This document shows, piece after piece, positions 51,263-60,766 of a DNA stretch of 64,000 nt. Where the stretch lies: NCBI RefSeq assembly GCF_019239235.1, contig NZ_JAAZTS010000010.1:1-64000 (forward strand). The letters run 5' to 3'. Within the stretch, counting starts at the first letter, position 1. Every line of letters starts with the position of its first letter. The DNA comes from Caecibacteroides pullorum. GTDB taxonomy: Bacteria > Bacteroidota > Bacteroidia > Bacteroidales > Bacteroidaceae. The notes beneath the pieces are model-generated. The model was given only the letters and a program-made list of their open reading frames with translations. It was not told the origin of the DNA and made no database searches. Made by a program: the position numbers and the translations under genes.

Positions 51263-52714
51263 TCAGTTCATAATCTTCTTGAGTTCCTCCTTATCATCAA
51301 AATGATGTTTCACACCCTTTATTTCCTGATAGTTTTCATGTCCCTTACCAGCTACCAATACAACATCTCCGGGCTGCGCCAGCATACAGGCAGTCTTAAT
51401 AGCCTCGCGACGATCAACAATACTAAGCGTTTTCTGCATATCATCTTTATCGAGACCAGCCAGCATGTCGTTAATGATATCTTGCGGTTCCTCAAAACGA
51501 GGATTATCACTCGTAATAATGACGCGATCGCTCAAGCGGGCGGCTTCTTTTGCCATGATGGGACGCTTGCCCTTGTCGCGATTCCCGCCGGCTCCTACCA
51601 CGGTGATAACTTTACCTTTCCCTTCCAACACACCGTGAATGGCATTCAGCACATTGACCAGCGCATCGGGTGTATGGGCATAGTCAACAATCGCCGTAAA
51701 GCCTTTGCCAGATGAACGAACGGCATCAAAACGACCAGCTACCGGATGCAAGGTACTTAGCGCTACCAGCACATCTTCTTCTTTCTTGCCCAACAAGACG
51801 GCAGCACCAAATACCGCCAACAGGTTGGAAGCATTGAAACGTCCGATAAACTGAACAGCCACTTCATGATTGTTGAAATCGAGCAACATACCTTCAAAAT
51901 GTGACTCCAATACACGACCCTTGAAATCACTCAAACTGCGCAACGAGTAAGTATATACATGCGAACGGGTGTTTTGTGTCATCACCAGTCCGTTCTTGTC
52001 GTCCAAATTAGTCAGACTGAAGGCATTCTTAGGCATGTCGTCGAAAAACTTCTTCTTAGCCTTCAGGTAATTTTCCACTGTCTTATGATAATCCAGATGG
52101 TCGCGCGTCAAGTTGGTGAAGATGCCTCCGGCAAAACGCAGGCCACTGATGCGCTTTTGGTCGATAGAATGTGAACTGACCTCCATAAAGGCATACTTGC
52201 AACCGGTATCCGCCATCTGCCCCAAGAGTCGGTTCAACGTAATGGGGTCGGGCGTCGTATGATCGGTAGGCACCGGTTCGTCGTCAATGTAGTTGCATAC
52301 GGTAGAGATGAGACCTACCTTATAGCCGAAGTAACGGAATACATTATATAATAAGGTAGCAATGGTTGTCTTACCATTGGTACCAGTGACACCCACCAGC
52401 TCCAGCTTCGAAGTAGGATTGCCATAGAAGGTCGTCGCTATCTTGCCTACGGCATCTTCGCAGTCCTTCACAAGGATGTAGGTGATATCGGCTTCCTTCT
52501 GCTCTGGCATTTCTTCGCAAAGGATGGCTACTGCCCCTTTGGTGATGGCCGAAGGTATGTAGGTGTGGCCGTCGGTCTGCGTACCACGCATGGCCATAAA
52601 GAGATGACCGCCTTCCACCAGACGCGAGTCGATGTTCACCCCGGTTATTTCGATGTCTGTACTTCCGGCCACTTCTACCGGCTGTATAGCTTTCAAAAGT
52701 TCGTTCAGTTTCAT
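51263..52714 (-). CDS. murE: UDP-N-acetylmuramoylalanyl-D-glutamate--2,6-diaminopimelate ligase
   Basis: MurE adds the third amino acid, in this phylum meso-diaminopimelate. The ATP loop is [14 protein letters not shown], and the Dap-binding segment is [17 protein letters not shown] (DNPR, the signature for diaminopimelate as against lysine). The 483-residue length is normal. The start is taken at [11 protein letters not shown] (52714), four codons after an upstream ATG at 52726; MKLxxLL is the family's usual opening. ftsI lies 16 bases upstream. Confidence 0.96.
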   Translation of the reverse strand: MKLNELLKAIQPVEVAGSTDIEITGVNIDSRLVEGGHLFMAMRGTQTDGHTYIPSAITKGAVAILCEEMPEQKEADITYILVKDCEDAVGKIATTFYGNPTSKLELVGVTGTNGKTTIATLLYNVFRYFGYKVGLISTVCNYIDDEPVPTDHTTPDPITLNRLLGQMADTGCKYAFMEVSSHSIDQKRISGLRFAGGIFTNLTRDHLDYHKTVENYLKAKKKFFDDMPKNAFSLTNLDDKNGLVMTQNTRSHVYTYSLRSLSDFKGRVLESHFEGMLLDFNNHEVAVQFIGRFNASNLLAVFGAAVLLGKKEEDVLVALSTLHPVAGRFDAVRSSGKGFTAIVDYAHTPDALVNVLNAIHGVLEGKGKVITVVGAGGNRDKGKRPIMAKEAARLSDRVIITSDNPRFEEPQDIINDMLAGLDKDDMQKTLSIVDRREAIKTACMLAQPGDVVLVAGKGHENYQEIKGVKHHFDDKEELKKIMN

Positions 52715-52730
52715 ATATCTTTTCATTCTT

Positions 52731-54857
52731 TTATTGTCTTAGTTGAAGGGTAACAGTCTGTCCTTTCACCAACCTGCTACCTCCTGCTATGGACTGGCTT
52801 CTCACCCTGCCGATGCCATAAAGCTGTACACGCAGCCCCTTGCTTTCCAGCAGATAGACAGCGTCTTTGGCTCCCATCCCTATCACATTCGGCACCAATC
52901 CCATTTTATCTTCTCCAGCCTGCAAGATAACCGCATTGGGTGATTGCTGTGCATGTCCCCAAGTGGTCTGACTAGCCGACAGCTTAAAATCCTTCTGTAC
53001 TGGTACCTGCAGACCTTCCAGCACCCGGACCGTTTCATTCATATTGCCAGCCTTAACTGCCGGAATAACATTGGTCGTGCTATCTACGGCATTACTCAAG
53101 TCAAAATGGAGATTCTTAGCATAGACGCGTTCTGCAATCTTGCCAAAAACACTTCCTGCCATTCCACCACCCGAGGCGATACCTTTGTTGATCTGAATAG
53201 AAACAATGCAGCTGTAGCGAGGCTGCTCCGAAGGGAAGTAGCCACAGAAGCTGACCAAGTGGTTGCGCACGCCGCTCTTGTAGCCTGCCGCTCCCTGCGA
53301 GATCTGTGCCGTGCCGGTCTTTCCCGATACGTTGAACTGGTCGCTGCCGGCCGGCTTGGCCAGTCCGTGACCGACGACGTTGCGCAAGATGATACGTATC
53401 TGCTCCAAAGTGCGATCCGAACAGATCTTCTCATTGATAACCTCAACAGGGAATTCTTCCACTGTATCGCCGTCCTTCACAGCCTTAGTAACGAAGCGGG
53501 GACGAACCATCTTTCCGTTGTTAGCGATGGCGTTGTAGAAGGTCAAGATGTTGATGGGTGGCAACTGCACCTCGTAGCCGATACTCATCCATGGCAAGGT
53601 GGTCTTGGCAAAGTATTTCTCCTTCGGACCCTTGATATTGGGCGTGCCTTCGCCTGGGATTTGCAGGTGGAGCGGCTGGTCAATACTCATGCGCTTCAGG
53701 CCATCCACAAACTTTTGCGGATCGTCCTTATAGTACTTGTCGATGATGCTGGACACTCCAATGTTGGACGACACCTCCATGATGCGGTTCACGTCGATGG
53801 CGCCATAACCTCCACGATGCCAGTTGTGGTCGCGCATGGCCTGGCCGTACATCATCTTAATGCCGTTGCCGGTATCGACGATGTAGTCGGGCGTAACTTT
53901 ACCATCCTCAAGCGCCACCATGATGGAAGCGGTCTTGAAGGTGGAGCCCGGCTCCTGCAGGTTGCTGATGGCGAGGTTGCGCATCTCGTAATAGTTGCCG
54001 TCCTGCCCGCGCGTCATGTTGACAATAGCCTTCACGTCGCCTGTGGGTACATCCATCAGGATGGCTACGCCAGACACGGCTTCCAGCTCTTTCAACTTGT
54101 CGACCAACGCCTTTTCACAGATATCCTGCATGTCGACGTCGATAGTGGTGATGATATCGCAACCATCCACGGGCGGACGATCCACGATGTTCAGGTACTT
54201 ATTCATCACCTTTTGACGATGAGTGATGCCTTCGCGACCTTTCAGCAAGGAGTCGAAAGCCAGCTCGATGCCATTCTTCGCACCCTGAGCGGTATCGGCA
54301 TACACGTCGCCCAGCGTACGTGCAGCGAGTGAACCGAACGGTTTCTTACGCTGGTTGTAGGCCAGCTCATGAAAACCACCTTTGTATTTGTTCAAATTGA
54401 ACACGGGCAGACGCTTGGCCTCCTTATACTGAATGTAGGAAATGCGCTTAGGATAAATCAGGTAGTTACGGCTTCCTTTCTTGCGGCCCTTCAGCAGATG
54501 GGACTTGAACTGAGCAACACTCCGATCCGGGAAAATCTTATGAAGACCTTCGCAGATTTCCGTCAGGTGATTCATCAGCATGGTGTCTTTCTGATGTCCA
54601 CCGGCCTTGAAGTCCATGTAGATACGGTATTCGGGCAGGGAGCTGGCCATCAGCTTACCGTCGGCCGAAAGGATGTTGCCGCGGTTGGGCCTGACAGGAA
54701 CGCCTTCGCGCACGAAGCGGTCGGCCACGTCTTTCCAGTAGCCCTGCTCGGCAAACATGATGAGGCCGGCCTTGACTACCACCGCTATCCCCGTGAGCGA
54801 CATCAGCAGCACGACGAAGAAGTAGCGGGTCATTATGTTTTTTTTGTTTACAGCCAT
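52731..54857 (-). CDS. ftsI: Penicillin-binding protein FtsI (PBP3) with C-terminal PASTA domain
   Basis: A bitopic divisome transpeptidase of 708 residues. The transmembrane helix is at 11-31, a pedestal region covers 45-235, and the transpeptidase domain has Ser305-Thr-Phe-Lys308, Ser363-Ser-Asn365 and Lys513-Thr-Gly515. A single PASTA domain closes the protein ([28 protein letters not shown]), unlike E. coli PBP3. The order ftsL-ftsI-murE and the SEDS partner ftsW downstream fit the FtsI call. It starts 23 bases after the ftsL gene. Confidence 0.95.
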   Translation of the reverse strand: MAVNKKNIMTRYFFVVLLMSLTGIAVVVKAGLIMFAEQGYWKDVADRFVREGVPVRPNRGNILSADGKLMASSLPEYRIYMDFKAGGHQKDTMLMNHLTEICEGLHKIFPDRSVAQFKSHLLKGRKKGSRNYLIYPKRISYIQYKEAKRLPVFNLNKYKGGFHELAYNQRKKPFGSLAARTLGDVYADTAQGAKNGIELAFDSLLKGREGITHRQKVMNKYLNIVDRPPVDGCDIITTIDVDMQDICEKALVDKLKELEAVSGVAILMDVPTGDVKAIVNMTRGQDGNYYEMRNLAISNLQEPGSTFKTASIMVALEDGKVTPDYIVDTGNGIKMMYGQAMRDHNWHRGGYGAIDVNRIMEVSSNIGVSSIIDKYYKDDPQKFVDGLKRMSIDQPLHLQIPGEGTPNIKGPKEKYFAKTTLPWMSIGYEVQLPPINILTFYNAIANNGKMVRPRFVTKAVKDGDTVEEFPVEVINEKICSDRTLEQIRIILRNVVGHGLAKPAGSDQFNVSGKTGTAQISQGAAGYKSGVRNHLVSFCGYFPSEQPRYSCIVSIQINKGIASGGGMAGSVFGKIAERVYAKNLHFDLSNAVDSTTNVIPAVKAGNMNETVRVLEGLQVPVQKDFKLSASQTTWGHAQQSPNAVILQAGEDKMGLVPNVIGMGAKDAVYLLESKGLRVQLYGIGRVRSQSIAGGSRLVKGQTVTLQLRQ

Positions 54858-54880
54858 GGTGTTCGTTGCGGATTGTGGTT

Positions 54881-55237
54881 TTACTTTATCAGGTAAGGAG
54901 GATTGGTCGCCGTCTGCAAATCGCTTTCACGGGTGGAGATGTACTCCTCGATGCGCGACTGGCGGCTGCGCTCCATCAGTTCGGAACTGCGGGTCAGGGC
55001 GTCATACTTGATGTCGGTCAGCTCCTTTTTCAGGCGGTCGATCTCGATCATCTGCTGCTGGCAGGCGTAGCGGTTGTGGATGTAGAAGATGATAAGCACC
55101 ATAACCAGCACCAGCAACTTCGTCTGCCGGCGGAAGAAGTCCGTGGCCAGAATATCGCCGCCCACAATGCTTTTCCAAGAAGCATGCTTGCTTTTCTTCT
55201 TGCCCGGCTGCACGGTGTTTTCTTGTGTCGTTTCCAT
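54881..55237 (-). CDS. ftsL: FtsL-like small divisome protein
   Basis: A 118-residue bitopic protein with a basic N-terminal tail (QPGKKKSKHASWKSI), a transmembrane helix (about 41-57, LLVLVMVLIIFYIHN) and a short extracytoplasmic coiled coil (QQQMIEIDRLKKELTDIKYDALTRSSEL). There is no strong sequence signature, but size, topology and place between rsmH and ftsI identify it. It starts 18 bases after rsmH. A leucine-zipper pattern in the coiled coil supports pairing with an FtsB partner. Confidence 0.88.
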   Translation of the reverse strand: METTQENTVQPGKKKSKHASWKSIVGGDILATDFFRRQTKLLVLVMVLIIFYIHNRYACQQQMIEIDRLKKELTDIKYDALTRSSELMERSRQSRIEEYISTRESDLQTATNPPYLIK

Positions 55238-55255
55238 TGCAATATCTCCTTTATT

Positions 55256-56170
55256 TCATCGTTTTTCTGCTATTCTCAGTTTGGCGCTGCGCGAACGAGG
55301 GTTGCGGGCTATCTCTTCGGCGTCGGGCACGATAACCTTGTTGTTCACCAGTCGGAAAGGCGTCTGCACGTTGCCGTAGAAGTCCTGCTCGGCGCGGCCC
55401 TCTACGTTGCCCGTCTTCATGATATTCTTCACCATGCGGTCTTCCAGCGAGTGGTAGGTGATGACGACCAGACGACCGCCCGGCCGCAACGCCTCGGTAG
55501 CGGCGCGGAGCATTTCCTTCAAGGCCTCCATCTCCTGATTCACCTCGATGCGCAAGGCTTGGAATACCTTGGCCAGTTCCTTCTTCTCGCGTTCGCGGCC
55601 GAAGAGGGGCTTGACGATGTCCAGAAAGTCGCCGATGGTGACGATTTTCTGCACGGCGCGTGCCTTCGCCAGCAGGGAAGCCAGCTTGCGGCTGTTCTTC
55701 AGCTCTCCGTAGAGGTAGAAGATGTCGGCCAGGCGCTCCTCGTCGTAGGTGTTCACCACGTCGGCCGCCGTCAGGCCGGCACGCTTGTTCATGCGCATGT
55801 CCAGCTGGCCGTCGAAGCGGAAAGAGAAACCTCGTTCGCTGTCGTCGAAGTGATGGGACGACACGCCCAGGTCGGCCAGAATGGCGTCCACACGGTCGAC
55901 GCCGTAGTAGCGCAGGAAGTTGTGCAGGTAGCGGAAGTTGCTGCGCACGAAGGTGAAGTGCGGGTCGTCCACGATGTTACGTTCGGCATCCTCGTCCTGG
56001 TCGAAGCTCAGCAGCCGCCCGCCGTCGCCCAGCCGGGAGAGGATTTCGCGCGAGTGTCCGCCGCCACCGAAGGTCACGTCGACGTACGTGCCGTCCGGGC
56101 GGATGTCCATGCCGTCCACGCTGGGTTTCAGCAGCACGGGGATGTGGTATGTCGTTTCTTTTTCAGCCAT
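55256..56170 (-). CDS. rsmH: 16S rRNA (cytosine-1402-N4) methyltransferase RsmH (MraW)
   Basis: RsmH methylates C1402 of 16S rRNA with S-adenosylmethionine and is often first or second in the dcw cluster. The 304-residue form starts at MAEKETTYHIPVLL at 56170, with VTFGGGGHSREIL as the SAM loop, FVRSNFRYLHN, ILADLGVSSHHFDDSERGFSF, and SYHSLEDRMVKN near the end. The frame is open upstream to 56662 through the 42-bp repeat block, but that extension is low-complexity and not homologous. mraZ, usual just upstream, is absent. Confidence 0.95.
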   Translation of the reverse strand: MAEKETTYHIPVLLKPSVDGMDIRPDGTYVDVTFGGGGHSREILSRLGDGGRLLSFDQDEDAERNIVDDPHFTFVRSNFRYLHNFLRYYGVDRVDAILADLGVSSHHFDDSERGFSFRFDGQLDMRMNKRAGLTAADVVNTYDEERLADIFYLYGELKNSRKLASLLAKARAVQKIVTIGDFLDIVKPLFGREREKKELAKVFQALRIEVNQEMEALKEMLRAATEALRPGGRLVVITYHSLEDRMVKNIMKTGNVEGRAEQDFYGNVQTPFRLVNNKVIVPDAEEIARNPRSRSAKLRIAEKR

Positions 56171-56196
56171 TTGCACCTTAATTATATAAACGGCTG

Positions 56197-56204
56197 TAAA
56201 AGTA
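56197..56204 (-). promoter_or_regulatory. Weak candidate -7 element for the dcw operon
   Basis: Read on the minus strand TACTTTTA differs by one base from TAnnTTTG. A CTTG lies 22 bases upstream. It would put the start about 20 bases ahead of the rsmH ATG. Confidence 0.3.
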
Positions 56205-56329
56205 CGCATTTCTCCACAATTACGGGCAAGGATTTCGCTAAAATCCATAAACAAGTTTTCAACAGCTTTAAATCCTTTGTTTGCAGACGTTTCCGCCGAC
56301 TTGTGCGAACGATACTTTAAGTGAACGAG

Positions 56330-56616
56330 GGGGGGCAACTTTCGGGATTTTCTACCCGTCCACCGCAGTTGTCGGCCTGACAATCGGGATTTTCCGCCCG
56401 TCCACCACGGTTTTTGGCCGACTTTCGGGATTTTCGGCCCGTCTACCGCGGTTGCCGGCTTGAAAATCGGGATTTTTGCCCCGTTTACCACGGTTTTCAG
56501 GCGACTTTCAGGATATTCGGCCCATCTACCGCGGTTGTCGGCTTGAAAATCGGGATTTTCTACCCATCGACCACGGTTTTTGGCCTGACAATCGGGATTT
56601 TCCGCCTGCCGACCTG
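56330..56616. repeat. 42-bp degenerate tandem repeat, locus B
   Basis: Seven units can be followed by the core CGGGATTTTC or a variant, at 56343, 56385, 56426, 56468, 56509, 56551 and 56593, that is with steps of 41-42 bases. Two unit types alternate (GACTTTCGGG and GACAATCGGG or GAAAATCGGG), which gives a higher-order step of about 83 bases. The core and period match locus A at 15085-15260, about 41 kb away. It fills the gap between rsmH and the sigma factor gene, where mraZ would be expected. Confidence 0.88.
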
Positions 56617-56617
56617 A

Positions 56618-56656
56618 AGAAAAGAGCCGACTTCGAAGCGAAGCCGGCCCTTTTCT
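56618..56656 (-). terminator. Hairpin terminator downstream of the sigma factor gene
   Basis: A 14-bp stem interrupted by two mismatches (AAAAG, GCCG, CTTCG with CGAAG, CGGC, CTTTT) and a three-base loop is followed on the minus strand by TTTTCTTC. It lies about 80 bases downstream of the sigma factor stop and just ahead of the repeat block. Confidence 0.7.
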
Positions 56657-56733
56657 TTGCACAACTAAAAATATACACAGCCTTTTCTCACGAAAAACGC
56701 TTGTCCTTTCATATATATAGAGATTGGGGAGTA

Positions 56734-57237
56734 TCAGACGAAGTCCTTCAGTTCGCGTTGCAGCCGCTGGCGCGTGAAGAAGATGCGGCTCTTCACCGTA
56801 CCCAAGGGGAGGTCGAGCTTCTCGGCAATCTCACGGTACTTGAAGCCCGCCACGTGCATGGAGAATGGGATGCGGTATTCCTTGGGGAGGGCGTTGACGA
56901 TGCGGTGCATCTCTTTCAGGTCGTAGGCCGTCTCGGTGCTTTCCACGTAACTCTCGCTGGGCGTGTTCAGGTGATACTGGTTTTCCGTCTGGTCGACGAA
57001 CGTCTGGTCACGCATCATCTTGCGGTAGTTGTTGATAAAGATATTGCGCATGATGGTATAAACCCATCCTTTAAAATTCGTTTCAGGTGTATATTTATCT
57101 TCATTGTCGAGTGCTTTCAAGGAAGTCTCCTGAAGGAGGTCGTTTGCGTCTTCGCGGTCTGCGGTAAGCTTGTAGGCAAAGCGGAGCAGATCGTCTTGAA
57201 TCCCCACCAAAGCCTTTGTAAATGTTACACTGTTCAT
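56734..57237 (-). CDS. ECF-like RNA polymerase sigma factor (sigma-70 family)
   Basis: A 167-residue protein with region 2 (LLRFAYKLTADREDANDLLQET...FKGWVYTIMRNIFINNYRK) and region 4 (MHRIVNALPKEYRIPFSMHVAGFKYREIAEKLDLPLGTVKSRIFFTRQRLQRELKDF). The start at MNSVTFTKALVGIQ (57237) fits the family; the longer frame to 57312 adds residues with no similarity. No anti-sigma factor gene is adjacent; in this genomic position in Bacteroides the gene stands alone between glsA and the dcw cluster. Likely an envelope-related regulator, but that is an inference from location. Confidence 0.92.
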   Translation of the reverse strand: MNSVTFTKALVGIQDDLLRFAYKLTADREDANDLLQETSLKALDNEDKYTPETNFKGWVYTIMRNIFINNYRKMMRDQTFVDQTENQYHLNTPSESYVESTETAYDLKEMHRIVNALPKEYRIPFSMHVAGFKYREIAEKLDLPLGTVKSRIFFTRQRLQRELKDFV

Positions 57238-57369
57238 ACTATACGTGCGTGTTAAATGATTAATTGTCGTACTTTTGTTCCGACGATGCAATGATACGGA
57301 CTCTTTACGCATTCGGTCACCCGAAATCCGATAAACTTAGGGGGAAAATCTGTTTATTGATAGATTTTG

Positions 57370-57411
57370 GGTGTATTTTGTCAGTTTTCAGGTGTATTTT
57401 CTGTCAAAGTC
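57370..57411. repeat. Two 21-bp tandem repeat units
   Basis: Units at 57370-57390 and 57391-57411 share GGTGTATTTT and differ in the second half. They lie just upstream of the glsA promoter and the second ends at the -33 element. With only two copies the case is weak. Confidence 0.4.
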
Positions 57412-57443
57412 TTGCACGGAATTAAAAAGAAGCGTTAATTTTG
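57411..57443 (+). promoter_or_regulatory. Bacteroides-type promoter of glsA-glsB
   Basis: CTTG at 57411-57414 (close to TTTG) and TAATTTTG at 57436-57443 are 21 bases apart. The start would be near 57450, 20 bases before the ATG at 57470, which supports that start over the upstream one at 57371. Confidence 0.6.
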
Positions 57444-57469
57444 CGCAGTTATTTTATCCGGATTCAAGA

Positions 57470-58291
57470 ATGGCAGATGACTCTTTGTTTTTAATAGACA
57501 TTGACAGGATCCTTCGGGAAAAAGCTCCGAAGCAATCAAAGTACGTGCCCCGTTTCGTCGTCTCGTACCTGAAGCACATCGTCCATCAAGACGAGCTGAA
57601 CGTCTTCCTGCGCGAATCGAAAGACAAGGTCGGAGTCGACTTTCTGGAAGCATGCCTGGAGTTTCTCGATGCCAAGATCGAAGTAAAAGGCCGCGAGAAC
57701 CTGCCGGACGACCGCCTGTGCACGTTTGTCTCCAACCATCCGTTGGGCGGACAGGACGGCATCTCCCTGGGCTACATACTGGGCCGACACTATGACGGCA
57801 AGGTGAAGTATCTGGTGAACGACCTGCTGATGAACCTTCACGGACTGGCTCCCCTCTGCATTCCCATCAACAAGACCGGCCGCCAGGCCAAAGACTTCCC
57901 TAAACTGGTAGAAGCCGGTTTTGCGTCAGACAATCAGCTCATCATGTTCCCCGCCGGCCTTTGTTCCCGCCGTCAGAAAGGCGGAGTGATAGCTGATCTG
58001 GATTGGAAAAAGGCATTCATCGTAAAAAGCGTGGAACATCAGCGCGACGTCGTCCCCATCCACTTCGAGGGACGCAATTCCAACTTTTTCTACAACTTGG
58101 CAAACCTGTGCAAGTTCTTGGGAATCAAGTTCAACATCGCCATGTTGTATCTGGCCGACGAAATGCTGAAAAACCGACACAAGACCTTTACCGTAACCAT
58201 CGGGAAACCCATTCCCTGGCAAACGTTCGACAAGTCGAAGACACCCGCGCAATGGGCACAGTATGTAAAGGATATCGTATATAAATTGTAA
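57470..58291 (+). CDS. glsA: Acyltransferase, probable glycine-lipid O-acyltransferase
   Basis: A 273-residue PlsC-like acyltransferase. The catalytic motif is SNHPLGGQDG (His and Asp), followed by FPAGLCSRRQKG in the acceptor-binding block. Together with the next gene it matches the glsA-glsB pair of Bacteroides, known to make glycine lipids: GlsB forms N-acyl glycine (commendamide) and GlsA adds a second acyl chain through an ester bond. I chose the start MADDSLFLIDIDRI at 57470 because the promoter lies just upstream. The call rests on the paired order and on family motifs. Confidence 0.85.
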   Translation: MADDSLFLIDIDRILREKAPKQSKYVPRFVVSYLKHIVHQDELNVFLRESKDKVGVDFLEACLEFLDAKIEVKGRENLPDDRLCTFVSNHPLGGQDGISLGYILGRHYDGKVKYLVNDLLMNLHGLAPLCIPINKTGRQAKDFPKLVEAGFASDNQLIMFPAGLCSRRQKGGVIADLDWKKAFIVKSVEHQRDVVPIHFEGRNSNFFYNLANLCKFLGIKFNIAMLYLADEMLKNRHKTFTVTIGKPIPWQTFDKSKTPAQWAQYVKDIVYKL

Positions 58292-58318
58292 GGACACAGA
58301 GTTTATAGAAAAATAGGT

Positions 58319-59293
58319 ATGAGTATGGAAGAGATTATAGCACCGGTAGACAAAGAACTGCTGAAAGCGGAGCTGACGGAAGAAAGGCGCTTACGGATGA
58401 CAAACCGCAGCCATAATCAGATATACATCGTTACGGCACATGAAGCCCCAAACACGATGAGAGAAATCGGCAGATTACGAGAAATTGCTTTCCGAGCTGC
58501 TGGTGGTGGAACCGGCATGTCGATGGACATAGACGAATACGACACCATGGAAAATCCCTACAAGCAATTGATCGTATGGAACCCCGAAGCCGAGGAAATC
58601 CTGGGTGGATACCGCTACCTGCTGGGAACAGACGTTCGGTTCGACGAACAGGGAGCCCCAATTTTGGCTACTTCACACATGTTCCACTTCTCCGAACAAT
58701 TCTTGAAAGAATACTTACCTACCACCATTGAGCTAGGCCGTTCATTCGTCACTTTGGAATACCAATCCACACGTACAGACAGCAAAGGTCTTTTCGCACT
58801 GGACAACTTGTGGGATGGTTTAGGTGCACTGACGGTCGTCATGCCCAATGTAAAGTATTTCTTCGGCAAAGTAACCATGTACCCCAGTTATCATCGTTTG
58901 GGTCGCGACATGATTCTCTACTTCCTGCATAAGCATTTTGGCGATAAGGAGGGGTTAGTTGTTCCGATGGAACCATTGAAATTAGAAGCAGATGAAAACG
59001 ACTTGGCTGCATTATTCTGCAAAGACTCATTCAAAGAAGACTACAAAATATTAAATGCTGAAATCAGAAAATTTGGTTACAACATCCCCCCGTTAGTCAA
59101 TGCCTACATGAGCCTAAGTCCCACAATGCGCATGTTCGGTACCGCTATCAATTATGAATTTGGCAATGTAGAAGAAACAGGCATCCTGATTGCTGTCGAT
59201 GAAATTTTAGCTGAAAAACGTATTCGCCACATCCAATCGTTTGTAGAGAACGAACAAGATGTGAACCGTTTCGTGTTCAACAAGAAGGCCTGA
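58319..59293 (+). CDS. glsB: GNAT-like N-acyltransferase, probable glycine N-acyltransferase
   Basis: A 324-residue protein of the OlsB/hemolysin-like GNAT acyltransferase family. Segments such as MREIGRLREIAFRAAGGGTGMSMDIDEYD and EEILGGYRYLLG are typical of the acyl-ACP-dependent N-acyltransferase fold, and the end IRHIQSFVENEQDVNRFVFNKKA closes the protein. It follows glsA by 27 bases. In Bacteroides thetaiotaomicron the matching gene makes N-acyl glycine; the same role is expected here. Ornithine lipid synthesis is the alternative for this family. Confidence 0.86.
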   Translation: MSMEEIIAPVDKELLKAELTEERRLRMTNRSHNQIYIVTAHEAPNTMREIGRLREIAFRAAGGGTGMSMDIDEYDTMENPYKQLIVWNPEAEEILGGYRYLLGTDVRFDEQGAPILATSHMFHFSEQFLKEYLPTTIELGRSFVTLEYQSTRTDSKGLFALDNLWDGLGALTVVMPNVKYFFGKVTMYPSYHRLGRDMILYFLHKHFGDKEGLVVPMEPLKLEADENDLAALFCKDSFKEDYKILNAEIRKFGYNIPPLVNAYMSLSPTMRMFGTAINYEFGNVEETGILIAVDEILAEKRIRHIQSFVENEQDVNRFVFNKKA

Positions 59294-59307
59294 AAAGGCA
59301 CGGAACA

Positions 59308-60636
59308 TCAGCTAATTTCCGGCAAACTGTTCCCGTTTATTTTCCGATAAAGATCAAGGGCAAAGACATCCGTCATGCCCGAAATATAATCCAATACCGC
59401 CTGTATTCTTTCGTAGAATACGGGCGATTTTATGTTATATTGGCTGGATACCCGGTTGATAAGCAGTTTGGAATAAGTTTTTTCAGGCGAACAAACAGCA
59501 TCAGTCATCAATTCCAGCAGCGTACCGATAATACGAAAACCTGCTAATTCAATATCGAGTACATCGCGCGAGCAATATATTTTCTCAAACGATATTTCAG
59601 AGCAAAGATGATAAGCAGAAGCAGGAAGAGGACTAATATGTTTAATCAGTGTACCCTCAAACTTACCCGCCAATATCTGCTTTTCGTTATCCAAAAAAGC
59701 TTGGGTACATTCACGTATCAACAAACCGATGACACTGGAACGCAGATAGGCAATCTGTTCGTTGACATCACTTACGATCTTCAGCGTCTGTTCCATATGC
59801 GCCTTACGTTCATCGTCAAAATAAGAAAGAAGCAAACTTTTCGTTTCGTCTGTAGTCAATATTTTCAATTTATGCGCATCCTCAATATCCATCATCTGAT
59901 AGCAGATATCGTCAGCCGCCTCTACCAAGTAAACCAATGGATGACGAGCATATCTCAGCGGCTGTTCATTCAACTTTATCATGCCCAGTTCCTCAGCAAT
60001 ACGACGGAAACTTCCCTCTTCACTGATGAAAAAACCGAATTTAGATTTCTTTCCCGCCAAACTCGATGAAAAGGGATATTTTACAATGCTGGCCAAAGTC
60101 GAATAGGTCAGTACAAAACCACCTGGACGTCTTCCTTCAAACTGATGAGTTAGAAGACGGAAAGCATTGGCATTCCCTTCAAAATGAGTAAAGTCCTCCC
60201 ACTGCGCCTCTGTCAGTTCACCTTTTAAAATAAGTCCTTTTCCTTCGGAGAAAAAAGTAGAAATAGCCCGTTCCCCTGAATGCCCAAACGGCGGATTGCC
60301 TAAATCATGAGCCAAACAAGCGGCTGAAACAATAGAACCTATTTCTGGAAGAAAACTCTGCTGTAAATCTGGTTCCTTAGCCAAGATCCCTTTAGCAACA
60401 TCGTTCCCCAATGAACGTCCCACACATGATACTTCCAAGCTATGCGTCAATCGATTGTGCACAAAAATACTGCCCGGTAAAGGAAAAACCTGCGTTTTGT
60501 TCTGTAAGCGACGAAAAGGGGCTGAGAAGACCAGGCGATCATAGTCGCGTTGAAACTCTGAACGATTCTCGTGACGTTCCTGATGAAATTCTTCCAATCC
60601 GAAACGCTTGGCTGACAAAAGGGTATTCCAATTCAT
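59308..60636 (-). CDS. dgt: Deoxyguanosinetriphosphate triphosphohydrolase family protein
   Basis: A 442-residue HD-domain enzyme that splits dNTPs to nucleosides and triphosphate. The N-terminal segment RSEFQRDYDRLVFSAPFRRLQNKTQVFPL is characteristic of Dgt, and the metal-binding HD motif is in AACLAHDLGNPPFGHSGE. The segment AADDICYQMMDIEDAHKL carries the fourth metal ligand Asp. It is convergent with glsB and divergent from dut. With dut beside it, this corner of the chromosome deals with dNTP pool cleaning, though the two are not in one operon. Confidence 0.93.
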   Translation of the reverse strand: MNWNTLLSAKRFGLEEFHQERHENRSEFQRDYDRLVFSAPFRRLQNKTQVFPLPGSIFVHNRLTHSLEVSCVGRSLGNDVAKGILAKEPDLQQSFLPEIGSIVSAACLAHDLGNPPFGHSGERAISTFFSEGKGLILKGELTEAQWEDFTHFEGNANAFRLLTHQFEGRRPGGFVLTYSTLASIVKYPFSSSLAGKKSKFGFFISEEGSFRRIAEELGMIKLNEQPLRYARHPLVYLVEAADDICYQMMDIEDAHKLKILTTDETKSLLLSYFDDERKAHMEQTLKIVSDVNEQIAYLRSSVIGLLIRECTQAFLDNEKQILAGKFEGTLIKHISPLPASAYHLCSEISFEKIYCSRDVLDIELAGFRIIGTLLELMTDAVCSPEKTYSKLLINRVSSQYNIKSPVFYERIQAVLDYISGMTDVFALDLYRKINGNSLPEIS

Positions 60637-60727
60637 CTTAGATTTTTATAAGTTTGACGTTTGAGAAAACAAGAATGCAGTTACTTATATTTAACTGCAA
60701 ATGTATGACTATTTGCTTCAAAATCCG

Positions 60728-60735
60728 TACTTTTG
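60728..60735 (+). promoter_or_regulatory. Candidate -7 element for the dut operon
   Basis: TACTTTTG is a match to TAnnTTTG, 32 bases before the ATG at 60767. The -33 position shows only TATG. Confidence 0.5.
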
Positions 60736-60766
60736 CCCATTAAAATAAGTATATAAAATTAGTTAG

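Noticed and set aside
52944..54332. Open frame of 462 codons opposite ftsI
   Set aside because: ftsI on the minus strand has all three penicillin-binding motifs and the right operon place, so the plus frame is a shadow.
54866..56320. Open frame of 484 codons opposite ftsL and rsmH
   Set aside because: It crosses two well-supported genes and part of the repeat spacer, and has no recognisable domain.
56171..56662. N-terminal extension of RsmH by 164 codons
   Set aside because: The frame stays open only because the repeat period is a multiple of three; the translated sequence is repeat-derived and unlike any RsmH.
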